Shown: one piece after another, positions 24,245-32,288 of the stretch
How positions within the stretch are numbered: the first letter of the stretch is position 1
Layout: every line of letters begins with the position of its first letter
Program-made: the position numbers and the translations under genes
Assembly (NCBI GenBank): GCA_002308915.1
Contig: DBWI01000021.1
Span: 2,635-40,968 of the forward strand
Reading direction: 5' to 3'
Source of the DNA: Christensenella sp. UBA1242
Lineage (GTDB): Bacteria; Bacillota; Clostridia; Christensenellales; UBA1242
DNA: 38,334 nucleotides
Notes under the pieces: model-generated
Seen by the model: only the letters and a program-made list of their open reading frames with translations
Databases searched by the model: none
What the model was told of the DNA's origin: nothing

Positions 24245-24533
24245 ATAAATTAAAATCTGTATCAATATCCAAATATTTATCTTTCTTTAAATTCTCTAGT
24301 TTTTGCTTTCCAAAAGCAATCTTTACCTTAAGAACTTTGATATATTCTGCCAATGCACCAATATCTTCATACATGAAATCTGCTTCAAGTCTGTCTGACT
24401 TTGTCTTTTTGTTTGCATCCATAACTTCCAAATCAGCTTTCATAAGTTCAATTTTGACAAGAGCTTTGTTGAGTTCTTTTTCCATTGATTTAATTTTGCT
24501 CTCAAGAGCTTTTATTTTTACATTTTCAAACAT
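24243..24533 (-). CDS. Coiled-coil protein of unknown function (tandem copy B)
   Basis: A 96-residue paralogue of copy A, 84 bases upstream of it on the same strand. The N terminus MFENVKIKALESKIKSMEKEL and the end KIAFGKQKLENLKKDKYLDIDT are almost identical to copy A, while residues about 25-65 differ and are 9 shorter. Charged heptad patterns predict a helical hairpin, and copies A and B could pair with one another. The leader carries the same AGGTGAG ribosome site. No family recognised. Confidence 0.75.
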   Translation of the reverse strand: MFENVKIKALESKIKSMEKELNKALVKIELMKADLEVMDANKKTKSDRLEADFMYEDIGALAEYIKVLKVKIAFGKQKLENLKKDKYLDIDTDFNL

Positions 24534-24555
24534 ATTCTCACCTACTTACTGCACA

Positions 24556-24584
24556 AGTATATTATAAATATGTATATATGTCAA
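24556..24584 (-). promoter_or_regulatory. Promoter of coiled-coil copy B
   Basis: TTGACA (24579-24584), 17 bases, TATACT (24556-24561). The bases after the -35 (TATAT) are as in copy A. Confidence 0.8.
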
Positions 24585-24638
24585 TAGGGAGTTTTTATAT
24601 TGACTTTATATAATGAAATATACTTTTTATCAAAAACA

Positions 24639-24752
24639 AAAAAAGAGAGATGAAGAACAAGGCTCGGTCAATACTCTCACACAGAAGCTTAGTTACCTAA
24701 GTGACTGTGTGGGAGTGTTGAACAGCAAACGCAGTTATTCGCTCTCTTTTTT
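24639..24752 (+). ncRNA. Candidate structured small RNA, closing stem plus bubble plus long hairpin
   Basis: The outer stem AAAAAAGAGAG (24639-24649) pairs with CTCTCTTTTTT (24742-24752). Inside are two unpaired arms of 18 and 20 bases and a 17-bp stem (24668-24684 with 24705-24721) capped by CTTAG-TTAC-CTAAG. On the plus strand the 17-bp stem is continuous with two G-U pairs; on the minus strand those positions become C-A mismatches, so the plus strand is favoured. The 3' side ends in six T residues. No promoter is convincing; TATACT at 24619-24624 is a weak candidate -10. The layout resembles 6S RNA but is shorter. It also fits no T-box, tmRNA, SRP RNA or RNase P motif that I can see. The same element could also terminate alaS on the other strand. 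Confidence 0.6.
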
Positions 24753-24757
24753 CGTTT

Positions 24758-26539
24758 TTATTTTAATATGGCTTTTATTCTTCTAACCCCACTAGATGAT
24801 GATTCTTCTTTTTGGATTACAAATTCGCCAAGAACTCCTGTGTGTTCAACATGTGGGCCACCACAAAGTTCTTTTGATACATCACCTATTGTGTAAACAC
24901 TAACTTCATCTGGGTATTTTTCCAAGAACATACACTCTGCTCCACTCTTTACTGCATCTTCTTTTTTCATGTATGTTTTTGTTACTGTTAGGTCTTGCTT
25001 TATCCAATCATTAACAAGCTTTTGTACTGCAGCTTTTTCTTCATCTGTGAGTTTGTGGTCACAATTAAAGTCAAAACGCAATCTTTCTGCTGTGATATTG
25101 CTACCCATTTGATGAGTATCTGGATTAACAACAACTTTGAGTGCTGCATTAAGAAGGTGTGTTGCTGTGTGATATTTTGTTTCCATTTCACCAGTACTTT
25201 CCAATCCACCTTTGAATGTTGCAATGTTGCCTCTTGACCTTTCTTGGTGCTCTTTGAACTTTTGATTAAACCCTTCAACATCAACACTTAAGCCTCTTTC
25301 TTTTGCAAGTTCTTCTGTTAATTCAACAGGGAATCCAAATGTATCATAAAGTCTAAATGAATTTGCACCATCAAGCTTATCCCCTGCAACCATATTTCTT
25401 GTTACTTTTTCAAATTCTTTAATTCCTGCTGACAATGTGTTTTCAAACTTTTTAACTTCTTTATTGAGTTCTGTTAACACAAATTCTTTGCTTTCTGTTA
25501 AACCTTCATAGAATTCACCATAAACATCATCAATATAGAAGTTTACAAGCTTTTCAAATACAGTTGTTGGAATGTTAAGTATCTTTGCGTGACGAACTGC
25601 ACGTCTTATTAATCTTCTTAATATATAACCAGCACCAATATTTGATGGAACAAGGTGTGCTTTGTCTCCAAGAAGCATTACTGATGTTCTGATATGGTCA
25701 GCAACAATTCTCATTGAATATGTGTCACTTTTGTTTTCGTTATATTTTTTGCCAGAAGCTTGTTCCAAAATTCTTATTGCACCTTCAAACAAATCTGTGA
25801 GATAAACATCTCCATTTGTATTCAAAAATGCCAAAATTCTTTCAAATCCCCAACCTGTGTCAACATTTTTTTGTTTGAGTGGAATGTATTTGTCGTCATC
25901 AATTCTTTCGTATTGCATAAACACATCATTACCAACTTCAACATAATGTCCGCAACTGCAAGATGGGTTACAATCTGGGCCACATGCTGGTTTGTCTGTT
26001 ATATAAAACATTTCGCTATCTGGACCACATGGACCACGCTCAAGTTCCCACCAGTTGTCACTTTTTGGCAAATAATATATATTTTCTTTCAAAAAACCTG
26101 ATTTTTCTCTTAATTTTGCTGTTTCATCATCTCTTGGCACGCTTTCGTTACCTTCAAAAACTGTTGCAGCAAGTCTGTCTTGTGGAAGACCAAAAACTTG
26201 TGTTAAAAGCTCATAGCTCCATTTTGTTCTTTCTTCTTTAAAGTAATCACCAAGGCTCCAACTTCCCATCATTTCAAAAAATGAAACGTGGCTTGAGTCA
26301 CCAATTGATTCAATATCATTTGTTCTTACACAACCTTGAATATTGCAAAGTCTTGTTTTCCCACTTGGGTGCTTTTGACCAAGAAGGTATGGCATAAGTG
26401 GTTGCATTCCTGCAACATTAAAAAGAACACCTGTTGTGCCATCACCAATAAGTGATGTTTGACCAATATCAATGTGACCACGCTCCAAATAAAAGTTTAT
26501 CCAAGCCTTGCGTAGTTCCTTTGATGTCATTTTTTTCAT
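24758..26539 (-). CDS. alaS: Alanyl-tRNA synthetase, short form without the C-terminal domain
   Basis: A 593-residue class II synthetase. The catalytic core is complete (SHVSFFEMMGSWSLGDYF, GWGFERIL), followed by the tRNA-recognition helices and the editing domain with HTATHLL (near 458) and CGGPHVEHTG (near 559) for clearing mischarged Ser/Gly. The protein stops at GVRRIKAILK, right after the editing domain: the DHHA1/C-Ala region that brings bacterial AlaRS to about 870 residues is absent. The TAA is clean, with no downstream remnant, so this is a short form rather than a frameshift. It starts 4 bases after aspS; a second ATG three codons in is possible. Confidence 0.93.
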   Translation of the reverse strand: MKKMTSKELRKAWINFYLERGHIDIGQTSLIGDGTTGVLFNVAGMQPLMPYLLGQKHPSGKTRLCNIQGCVRTNDIESIGDSSHVSFFEMMGSWSLGDYFKEERTKWSYELLTQVFGLPQDRLAATVFEGNESVPRDDETAKLREKSGFLKENIYYLPKSDNWWELERGPCGPDSEMFYITDKPACGPDCNPSCSCGHYVEVGNDVFMQYERIDDDKYIPLKQKNVDTGWGFERILAFLNTNGDVYLTDLFEGAIRILEQASGKKYNENKSDTYSMRIVADHIRTSVMLLGDKAHLVPSNIGAGYILRRLIRRAVRHAKILNIPTTVFEKLVNFYIDDVYGEFYEGLTESKEFVLTELNKEVKKFENTLSAGIKEFEKVTRNMVAGDKLDGANSFRLYDTFGFPVELTEELAKERGLSVDVEGFNQKFKEHQERSRGNIATFKGGLESTGEMETKYHTATHLLNAALKVVVNPDTHQMGSNITAERLRFDFNCDHKLTDEEKAAVQKLVNDWIKQDLTVTKTYMKKEDAVKSGAECMFLEKYPDEVSVYTIGDVSKELCGGPHVEHTGVLGEFVIQKEESSSSGVRRIKAILK

Positions 26540-26543
26540 AAAA

Positions 26544-28322
26544 TTATTCCTCGTCTTTATTTACTGTTGTTTTTATGTGGACTTCACGAAGTTGTTTGTC
26601 ATCAACATAACTTGGTGCGCCCATCATTACGTCTTGAGCCTTTTTGTTCATTGGGAAGGCAATAACCTCACGTATACTTTCCTCACCACAAATGAGCATG
26701 ACCATTCTGTCAACTCCTGGTGCAATACCTGCGTGTGGTGGTGCACCATAACAGAATGCATTATACATTGCTGGGAATTTCTTTTTTACATCTTCTTCGC
26801 CAAGTCCAACAAGTTCAAATGCCTTAACCATAATTTCTGGGTCATGGTTTCTTACGGCACCAGAAGAAAGTTCAACACCATTGCATACAAGGTCATATTG
26901 ATATGCATTAAGTTTTAGTGCTTCTTCTTCACTCTTTTCTGCATTAAGCAATCCTTCCATTCCGCCTTGTGGCATACTGAATGGATTGTGACAGAACTCT
27001 AACTTGCCTGACTCATCACCAATTTCATACATTGGGAAATCAACAATCCAACAGAATTCATAACATTCTTTGTTCATATGTCCTGGAACTTGTGCACCAA
27101 GCATTTTTACAAGAACACCTGCTGTTTTTTGAGCGGCTCTTTTTTCGCCACTTGCGATTGCTACCAATGTGTTAGGTTTTAATCCTAATTTTTCTTTAAT
27201 TAAATCTTCTTTGCCTGCAACAAATTTTGCAACACCACCAACAATTTGGTTGTTTTCATCTGTTTTTAACCAATATGTTCTTCTTCCTGTTTGAACTTCG
27301 GCATCTGCCATAACTTTGTCAATAAATTTTCTTGACTCTGTAAAGTTGTCAACAACAACTGCTTTGATTGTTTTGTTGGCAAATGGCTCAAACTCTGGAT
27401 TTGCAAATAGGTCTGTTACATCTGTAACTCTTAAATCTATTCTAAGGTCTGGCTTATCGCTTCCATAAATTTCCATTGCATCATTGTATGCAATTCTAAC
27501 AAATGGAGCTTTTGATGCCTTATTGTATATTCCATATTTGGCAAAAATTGGTGGAATTACATCTTCTATTACTGCAAAAACATCTTCTTGTGATGCAAAA
27601 GACATTTCCATATCAAGTTGATAGAACTCACCTGGTGAGCGATCCGCTCGAGCGTCTTCATCCCTAAAACAAGGGGCTATTTGAAAATACTTATCAAAAC
27701 CAGACACCATCAAAAGTTGTTTGAATTGTTGTGGTGCTTGTGGAAGCGCATAGAACTTTCCTGGATGGTTTCTTGATGGAACAAGATAGTCTCTTGCTCC
27801 TTCTGGTGATGAACTTGTAAGAATTGGAGTTTGAATTTCCATAAATCCATGTTCAATCATACTTTTTCTAAGCTCAAAAATAACATTTGACCTTAAAATT
27901 AACTTTTCTTTTACAGCTGGATTTCTTAAATCCAAATATCTGTATTTTAATCTCAAGTTTTCGTCTGCTTCTTTTGAACGATTAATTTCAAATGGAAGTT
28001 CGTTGTAAATACATTTGCCAAGTACTTCAAGTTTTTGACAAACTACTTCAATATCACCTGTGTCCATATTTGGATTTTTTGATGATCTTTCTCTTACTTC
28101 ACCTTCTACAGAAATTGTGCTTTCTGTGTTTATTGCAGAAAATTGAGCAATAATATCTTCATTATCTGCAACTATTTGAGTTTTTCCAAAAAAATCTCTC
28201 ATAACAATAAAAGCAAGATTTTTGCTAACTTTTCTGATATTTTCTAACCAACCAACAAGCTTTACGTGCTTGCCAACATCTTTTAATCTTAATTCATTTA
28301 GATTATGTGTTCTTGATTGCAT
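26544..28322 (-). CDS. aspS: Aspartyl-tRNA synthetase
   Basis: A 592-residue bacterial-type class II synthetase. It has an N-terminal OB-fold anticodon domain (VKLVGWLENIRKVSKNLAFIVMRD), the motif 2 region CFRDEDARADRSPGEFYQLD, the bacterial GAD insertion domain in the middle, and motif 3 in GIAPGVDRMVML. Length is normal. Whether it also charges tRNA-Asn cannot be decided here. It starts 21 bases after ileS and runs into alaS, so ileS-aspS-alaS is one operon. Confidence 0.95.
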   Translation of the reverse strand: MQSRTHNLNELRLKDVGKHVKLVGWLENIRKVSKNLAFIVMRDFFGKTQIVADNEDIIAQFSAINTESTISVEGEVRERSSKNPNMDTGDIEVVCQKLEVLGKCIYNELPFEINRSKEADENLRLKYRYLDLRNPAVKEKLILRSNVIFELRKSMIEHGFMEIQTPILTSSSPEGARDYLVPSRNHPGKFYALPQAPQQFKQLLMVSGFDKYFQIAPCFRDEDARADRSPGEFYQLDMEMSFASQEDVFAVIEDVIPPIFAKYGIYNKASKAPFVRIAYNDAMEIYGSDKPDLRIDLRVTDVTDLFANPEFEPFANKTIKAVVVDNFTESRKFIDKVMADAEVQTGRRTYWLKTDENNQIVGGVAKFVAGKEDLIKEKLGLKPNTLVAIASGEKRAAQKTAGVLVKMLGAQVPGHMNKECYEFCWIVDFPMYEIGDESGKLEFCHNPFSMPQGGMEGLLNAEKSEEEALKLNAYQYDLVCNGVELSSGAVRNHDPEIMVKAFELVGLGEEDVKKKFPAMYNAFCYGAPPHAGIAPGVDRMVMLICGEESIREVIAFPMNKKAQDVMMGAPSYVDDKQLREVHIKTTVNKDEE

Positions 28323-28343
28323 ATTTTCCCTCTCTTTAACTTT

Positions 28344-31300
28344 TTACTTTTTAATTTTTACAATTATATCTTCAACTTCAAATTGCATATCTGCATTATC
28401 CAATTGGACATAATCACTCAATGTTTCTCTGCAAATATACTCAAGGAAATCTTTTGGATAATCGCCTTCCAAACATAACTTGATACGATTTGTTATTTCC
28501 AAATCCAATTGTTTTCTTGCATCTTGAATACTTCTTACAAGTTCTCTTGCAATACCTTCTTGCTTGAGTTCTTCTGTGATTGTTAAGTCAAGACAAACAA
28601 CAACATTTTCATCACTTAAAACTGGACGATTATTCTTTGCTGTATATGATACAAGAATATCTTGTTTGTCGAGTGTTAATACTTCATCTGGAAGTGTGAT
28701 GACATAATTTTTGCCATCAAATTTAACATTTCCACTATTCATTGCTTTTACAACAAGTGGAATTTTGCTTCCAAGTGTTTTTCCTACTGTTTGGAAGTTA
28801 ACTTTGTATTGAATGAGTGCAATATCACTAACATTTTTTATTAACTCAACTTCTTTAACATTCAACTCTTCGGCAATGATATCTTTGTATTCATCAATAA
28901 ATTTGTAATTATCTTCGTTTGCAAATGCTACTTGAAGATTAAGAAGTGGTTGTCTGTTTTTGATATTGTTTTTGTTTCTGATTCCCCTTGCAAGGTGAAC
29001 AACATCTTGAACAAGGTCAACTTCTTTGATTAAATCTTCATTCTTGAATTTTTCACTGATTGAAGGCCAATTTTCAAGATGAACACTTTCTTTGTTTGTT
29101 AAACTTGTGAATATTTTTTCTGCAAGTATTGGTGTTACAGGTGCAATCATTTTGCAAGTGTTAACCAAAACATAATAAAGTGTTTGGTATGCATCAACTT
29201 TGTCTTTTGTTAACCCTTTGCCCCAGAATCTTCTTCTTGATCTTCTGATGTACCAGTTGCTTAAACCATCAATAAGTGAGAACAAAGGTTTTACATATTC
29301 ATCAACTTGATAGTTGTCCATGCTTGCTTTGATTGATTTTTCTGTGTCATAAAGTTTTGACAAAATCCACTTATCTAACTTGTTGTCTGAATTTGGCTCA
29401 ATACCAAGTTCTCCTTTGAAACCATCAATCTCACTATAGCATTGATAGAAATATGAACAATTCCATAGTGGCAACACAAATTGTTGCAACATGTCTTTTA
29501 ATCCATTTTCATCAAACATCATATCATTAACAAGCATTGCATTTGATTGATACATATAAAGTCTAAATGCATCTGTTCCAAATGACTTCATAAGTTCCAT
29601 TGGGTCTGTGTAGTTCTTTGATTTCTTTGACAATTTCTTTCCATCTTTTGCCAAAACTGTGCCATGAACAACACAATTTTTGTAGGCTGGCTTGTCAAAT
29701 AATGCAACAGATAGAACATGTAAATAATAGAACCAACATCTAATTTGACCTGTGTATTCAACAACAAAGTCTGATGGAGAATGGGTGTCAAACCAATCTT
29801 TGTTTTCAAAAGGATAATGAAGTCTTGCAAAAGGCACACTACCTGATTCAAACCAACAGTCAAGAACTTCTGAAACTCTCTTATATTTTCCACCACAAGC
29901 ACAATCAAATTCAACTTTGTCTAAATATTGTTTGTGCAAATTATCAATGTGTGTGTGACCACATTTTTCTATTTCTTCAATACTGCCAAGAACTTTTCTG
30001 TCATGACAATGGTCACATTCCCAAACTGGAATTGGCGTGCTCCAATATCTGTTACGGGAAATATTCCAATCACGAGCATTGTTTAACCAATTTGCAAATC
30101 TACCAGTTTTGATAAATTCTGGAATCCATTTAACAGATTCATTCTTTTCAATAAGCTTGTCTTTTAACTTATCAATAGAAACATACCAAGCATCCATTGC
30201 CTTATAGATAAGTGGCTTTCCACAACGCCAGCAGTGTGGATAGTTGTGAACAAGTGAGCCATCGGCAACAAACAAATTGTTCTCTTTTAGGTATCTTACA
30301 ACATCACTATTTGTGTCAAATACCATCTTGCCTTCAAACATTGGAACATCACTTGTAAATTCACCTTTTTCATTTACAGGACAAACAAGTGGAACTTTGC
30401 TCTTTTTGCAAGCCCAGTAGTCATCTTCACCAAATGCAGGTGCAATGTGAACAATGCCAATACCTTCATCTTCTGCAACATAATCTGCAGAAATAACTCT
30501 AAATGCTCCCTGCTCTGAAAGCTTTTCAAAGCAATTGAAAAGTGGCTTGTATGTTTTGTCAACAAGTTCTTTTCCTGGAACAACTTTGAGTACATTTGGA
30601 TTTTCACCAAGTATGCTCTTGTAACTATTTATTGCACTGTTTCCAACAACAAAAACTTCGTTCTCAACTTGAACATATGCGTATTTGATATTTTCATTAA
30701 CAGCAAGTGCAAGGTTTGATGGCAATGTCCATGGAGTTGTTGTCCATGCCAAGAAATAAACTGGCAAACCATTCAACTCTTCTCCATTTGCTCTAAACTT
30801 TGCAATTACCCATCTGTCTTGTTTTGGTCTTGTTGAATCTGACTCTCTTGTTTCACTGATAGAAAGAGCAGTTTCACATCTTGGACAATATGGTGTTACA
30901 CGATAATCTTTGTAAATTAAACCTTTGTTGTAAAGTTCTTTGAATGCCCAAATAACACTTTCCATAAAGTCTTTGTTCATGGTTTTGTATGCGTTGTCGT
31001 AATCAACCCATCTTGCCATTTCACGAACATACTCTCTCCAAGAATCATTGTTTTGAGATACAATCTCGTGGCATTTATCATTAAACTTGTCAACACCAAT
31101 TGAGTTTTCAATTTCTGTCTTGTTTGTAATTCCAAGTGCAGTTTCTGCTTGAACTTCAATTGGAAGGCCATGACAATCCCAACCCCATTGTCTTGGAACA
31201 CTGTAGCCCTGCATTGTTAAGTAACGAGATATCATATCTTTGATAAATGATACAAGTACAGTTCCATGGTGTGGCTTTCCTGTTGGGAATGGTGGACCAT

Positions 31301-31427
31301 CATAGAATACTTTTTCTTTATCTGAATTGTTTACTGATTTTTCAAATGTTTTGTTGTCTTCCCAATATTTTAGAACTTCACTTTGAACTTCTGGAATATT
31401 TGGTGTTCTGTCTAATGTCCTTTTCAT
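28344..31427 (-). CDS. ileS: Isoleucyl-tRNA synthetase, long (type 2-like), with variant HIGH motif
   Basis: A 1027-residue class I synthetase. The signature where HxGH is expected reads HHGT at 53-56 (PTGKPHHGTVL), so the last His is Thr. GWDCHGLPIE follows at 82-91, and the KMSKS loop is KKLSKKSKNY near residue 600. The editing domain (TTTPWTLPSNLALAV) and the tRNA-binding C-terminal region are present. Length and the WGWDCHGLPIE wording fit the eukaryote-like type 2 enzymes, some of which resist mupirocin. It is the first gene of the synthetase operon, and only 66 bases separate it from the nucleotidase, too few for a T-box. The ATG follows CAGGAGAA. Confidence 0.93.
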   Translation of the reverse strand: MKRTLDRTPNIPEVQSEVLKYWEDNKTFEKSVNNSDKEKVFYDGPPFPTGKPHHGTVLVSFIKDMISRYLTMQGYSVPRQWGWDCHGLPIEVQAETALGITNKTEIENSIGVDKFNDKCHEIVSQNNDSWREYVREMARWVDYDNAYKTMNKDFMESVIWAFKELYNKGLIYKDYRVTPYCPRCETALSISETRESDSTRPKQDRWVIAKFRANGEELNGLPVYFLAWTTTPWTLPSNLALAVNENIKYAYVQVENEVFVVGNSAINSYKSILGENPNVLKVVPGKELVDKTYKPLFNCFEKLSEQGAFRVISADYVAEDEGIGIVHIAPAFGEDDYWACKKSKVPLVCPVNEKGEFTSDVPMFEGKMVFDTNSDVVRYLKENNLFVADGSLVHNYPHCWRCGKPLIYKAMDAWYVSIDKLKDKLIEKNESVKWIPEFIKTGRFANWLNNARDWNISRNRYWSTPIPVWECDHCHDRKVLGSIEEIEKCGHTHIDNLHKQYLDKVEFDCACGGKYKRVSEVLDCWFESGSVPFARLHYPFENKDWFDTHSPSDFVVEYTGQIRCWFYYLHVLSVALFDKPAYKNCVVHGTVLAKDGKKLSKKSKNYTDPMELMKSFGTDAFRLYMYQSNAMLVNDMMFDENGLKDMLQQFVLPLWNCSYFYQCYSEIDGFKGELGIEPNSDNKLDKWILSKLYDTEKSIKASMDNYQVDEYVKPLFSLIDGLSNWYIRRSRRRFWGKGLTKDKVDAYQTLYYVLVNTCKMIAPVTPILAEKIFTSLTNKESVHLENWPSISEKFKNEDLIKEVDLVQDVVHLARGIRNKNNIKNRQPLLNLQVAFANEDNYKFIDEYKDIIAEELNVKEVELIKNVSDIALIQYKVNFQTVGKTLGSKIPLVVKAMNSGNVKFDGKNYVITLPDEVLTLDKQDILVSYTAKNNRPVLSDENVVVCLDLTITEELKQEGIARELVRSIQDARKQLDLEITNRIKLCLEGDYPKDFLEYICRETLSDYVQLDNADMQFEVEDIIVKIKK

Positions 31428-31454
31428 AAATTCTCCTGTAAAAAATTTCGTGGT

Positions 31455-31486
31455 ATTAGTATATTACTAATAAATTAATAAGTCAA
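31455..31486 (-). promoter_or_regulatory. Promoter of the ileS-aspS-alaS operon with inverted repeat at the -10
   Basis: TTGACT (31481-31486), 17 bases, TATACT (31458-31463). The perfect inverted repeat attagta-tat-tactaat (31455-31471) covers the -10 box. Confidence 0.75.
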
Positions 31487-31493
31487 ACAAAAG

Positions 31494-32072
31494 TTATTGT
31501 AGTGGAATTTGATAAGCGCCAATTTTAAGTTTATTGTAAAAATCCAACCAACTTTGTGCGTTTTGCGTTTGTTTTACCGCTTCACCATTATATCTTGTTT
31601 TCATGGCTACGGCATTAACACCATTTTTTCGCATTTCCATAACAGCATCAACTCTGTCGTCTAAGAATACATCAACATTATACTTTTGGCACTCTGCTGT
31701 TTTATTGGCATCTGTAGAAATAATTAAAGATGTGTATGGAATTTTTTTGTCTTCTAGCCACTTTATGGTTACATCGGTTAAATCACCAAACTCTTTTTGT
31801 TTGTTTCTAAAAGAAATAAGAACAACACTATGCCCACCTGCAATGAGTTTGTTAAGGATTAACCTTACATTTTTTCTCACGGGTAACTTTGCACACAAAT
31901 TAGCAACATGATCTGCAAAATATTTTTCTTTTTGCTCAGGCGTCCAATCAAACCTTTTTGCATATAAAGGAGTGTTTGTGTTCACAAGTTTTATCCCACT
32001 TCTGGAAATATCTTCCATTACAACTTTGTCAAAGTCAGCAATAACATTGTCAATATCAAAACCTATTACCAT
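31494..32072 (-). CDS. HAD-family 5'-nucleotidase, deoxy-pyrimidine type C-like
   Basis: A 192-residue HAD phosphatase. The nucleophile motif is FDIDNVIADF (Asp6 and Asp8), motif II is the Ser in VVLISFRNK, a Lys follows in the ANKTAECQKYNVD segment, and the acidic motif is VFLDDR. The pattern matches the 5'-nucleotidase type C (NT5C) family, which removes phosphate from deoxynucleotides; some relatives act on other small phosphates. It is monocistronic. Its promoter carries an FNR-type palindrome over the -35. Confidence 0.85.
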   Translation of the reverse strand: MVIGFDIDNVIADFDKVVMEDISRSGIKLVNTNTPLYAKRFDWTPEQKEKYFADHVANLCAKLPVRKNVRLILNKLIAGGHSVVLISFRNKQKEFGDLTDVTIKWLEDKKIPYTSLIISTDANKTAECQKYNVDVFLDDRVDAVMEMRKNGVNAVAMKTRYNGEAVKQTQNAQSWLDFYNKLKIGAYQIPLQ

Positions 32073-32112
32073 AATGACCTCTTTTGTTTTTCTTTCCTAA
32101 AAAACCCATTAT

Positions 32113-32145
32113 ATTATAGTACATTATTTGATTTATATCAAATAA
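32113..32145 (-). promoter_or_regulatory. Nucleotidase promoter with TTGAT-N4-ATCAA box over the -35
   Basis: TTGATA (32136-32141), 17 bases, TATAAT (32113-32118). A perfect inverted repeat with arms TTATTTGAT and ATCAAATAA (32124-32145) contains the core TTGAT-N4-ATCAA (32128-32141), the consensus recognised by FNR/DNR-type regulators. Its centre is about 28 bases upstream of the expected start, a position that suits repression. 32150-32240 holds nothing recognisable. Confidence 0.7.
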
Positions 32146-32241
32146 AATAGCCATCAAAAACACAAATAAATTTGAACAAAATTCAACAAAAATAAAGTTG
32201 TAAATTATGACTTTTTTAACTCAAAATTAACAAAAATAATA

Positions 32242-32269
32242 AAAAAACCAGCCAATTTGCTGGTTTTTT
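32242..32269 (-). terminator. Terminator of rubrerythrin
   Basis: A minus-strand stem AAAAAACCAGC/GCTGGTTTTTT followed by more T residues. Confidence 0.92.
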
Positions 32270-32288
32270 GTATATTTTTTGCTTAATT

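Larger units (their letters stand above)
23811..24584 (-). repeat. Tandem duplication of a whole transcription unit
   Basis: Two adjacent units share, in the same order, a TTGACATATAT promoter, the leader GTAAGTAGGTGAGAA, a coiled-coil ORF with conserved ends, and an ACTCCTA/TAGGAGT terminator. Similarity is high at the ends and low in the middle of the ORFs. Confidence 0.8.

Noticed and set aside
24639..24752. Small mobile element (MITE) with terminal inverted repeats
   Set aside because: The terminal repeats are simple A/T and GA runs, no target duplication is seen and there is no second copy in the window; an RNA gene fits better.
26508..26918. A 136-codon plus-strand open frame over aspS/alaS, and similar frames opposite gltX, clpC and ileS
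   Set aside because: They lie entirely opposite well-conserved synthetase or Clp genes, have odd Phe/Cys/His-rich composition and no ribosome sites; they are shadows.
31428..31493. Possible T-box leader before ileS
   Set aside because: The gap is 66 bases, filled by a promoter and a ribosome site; no TGGNACC-type sequence is present.
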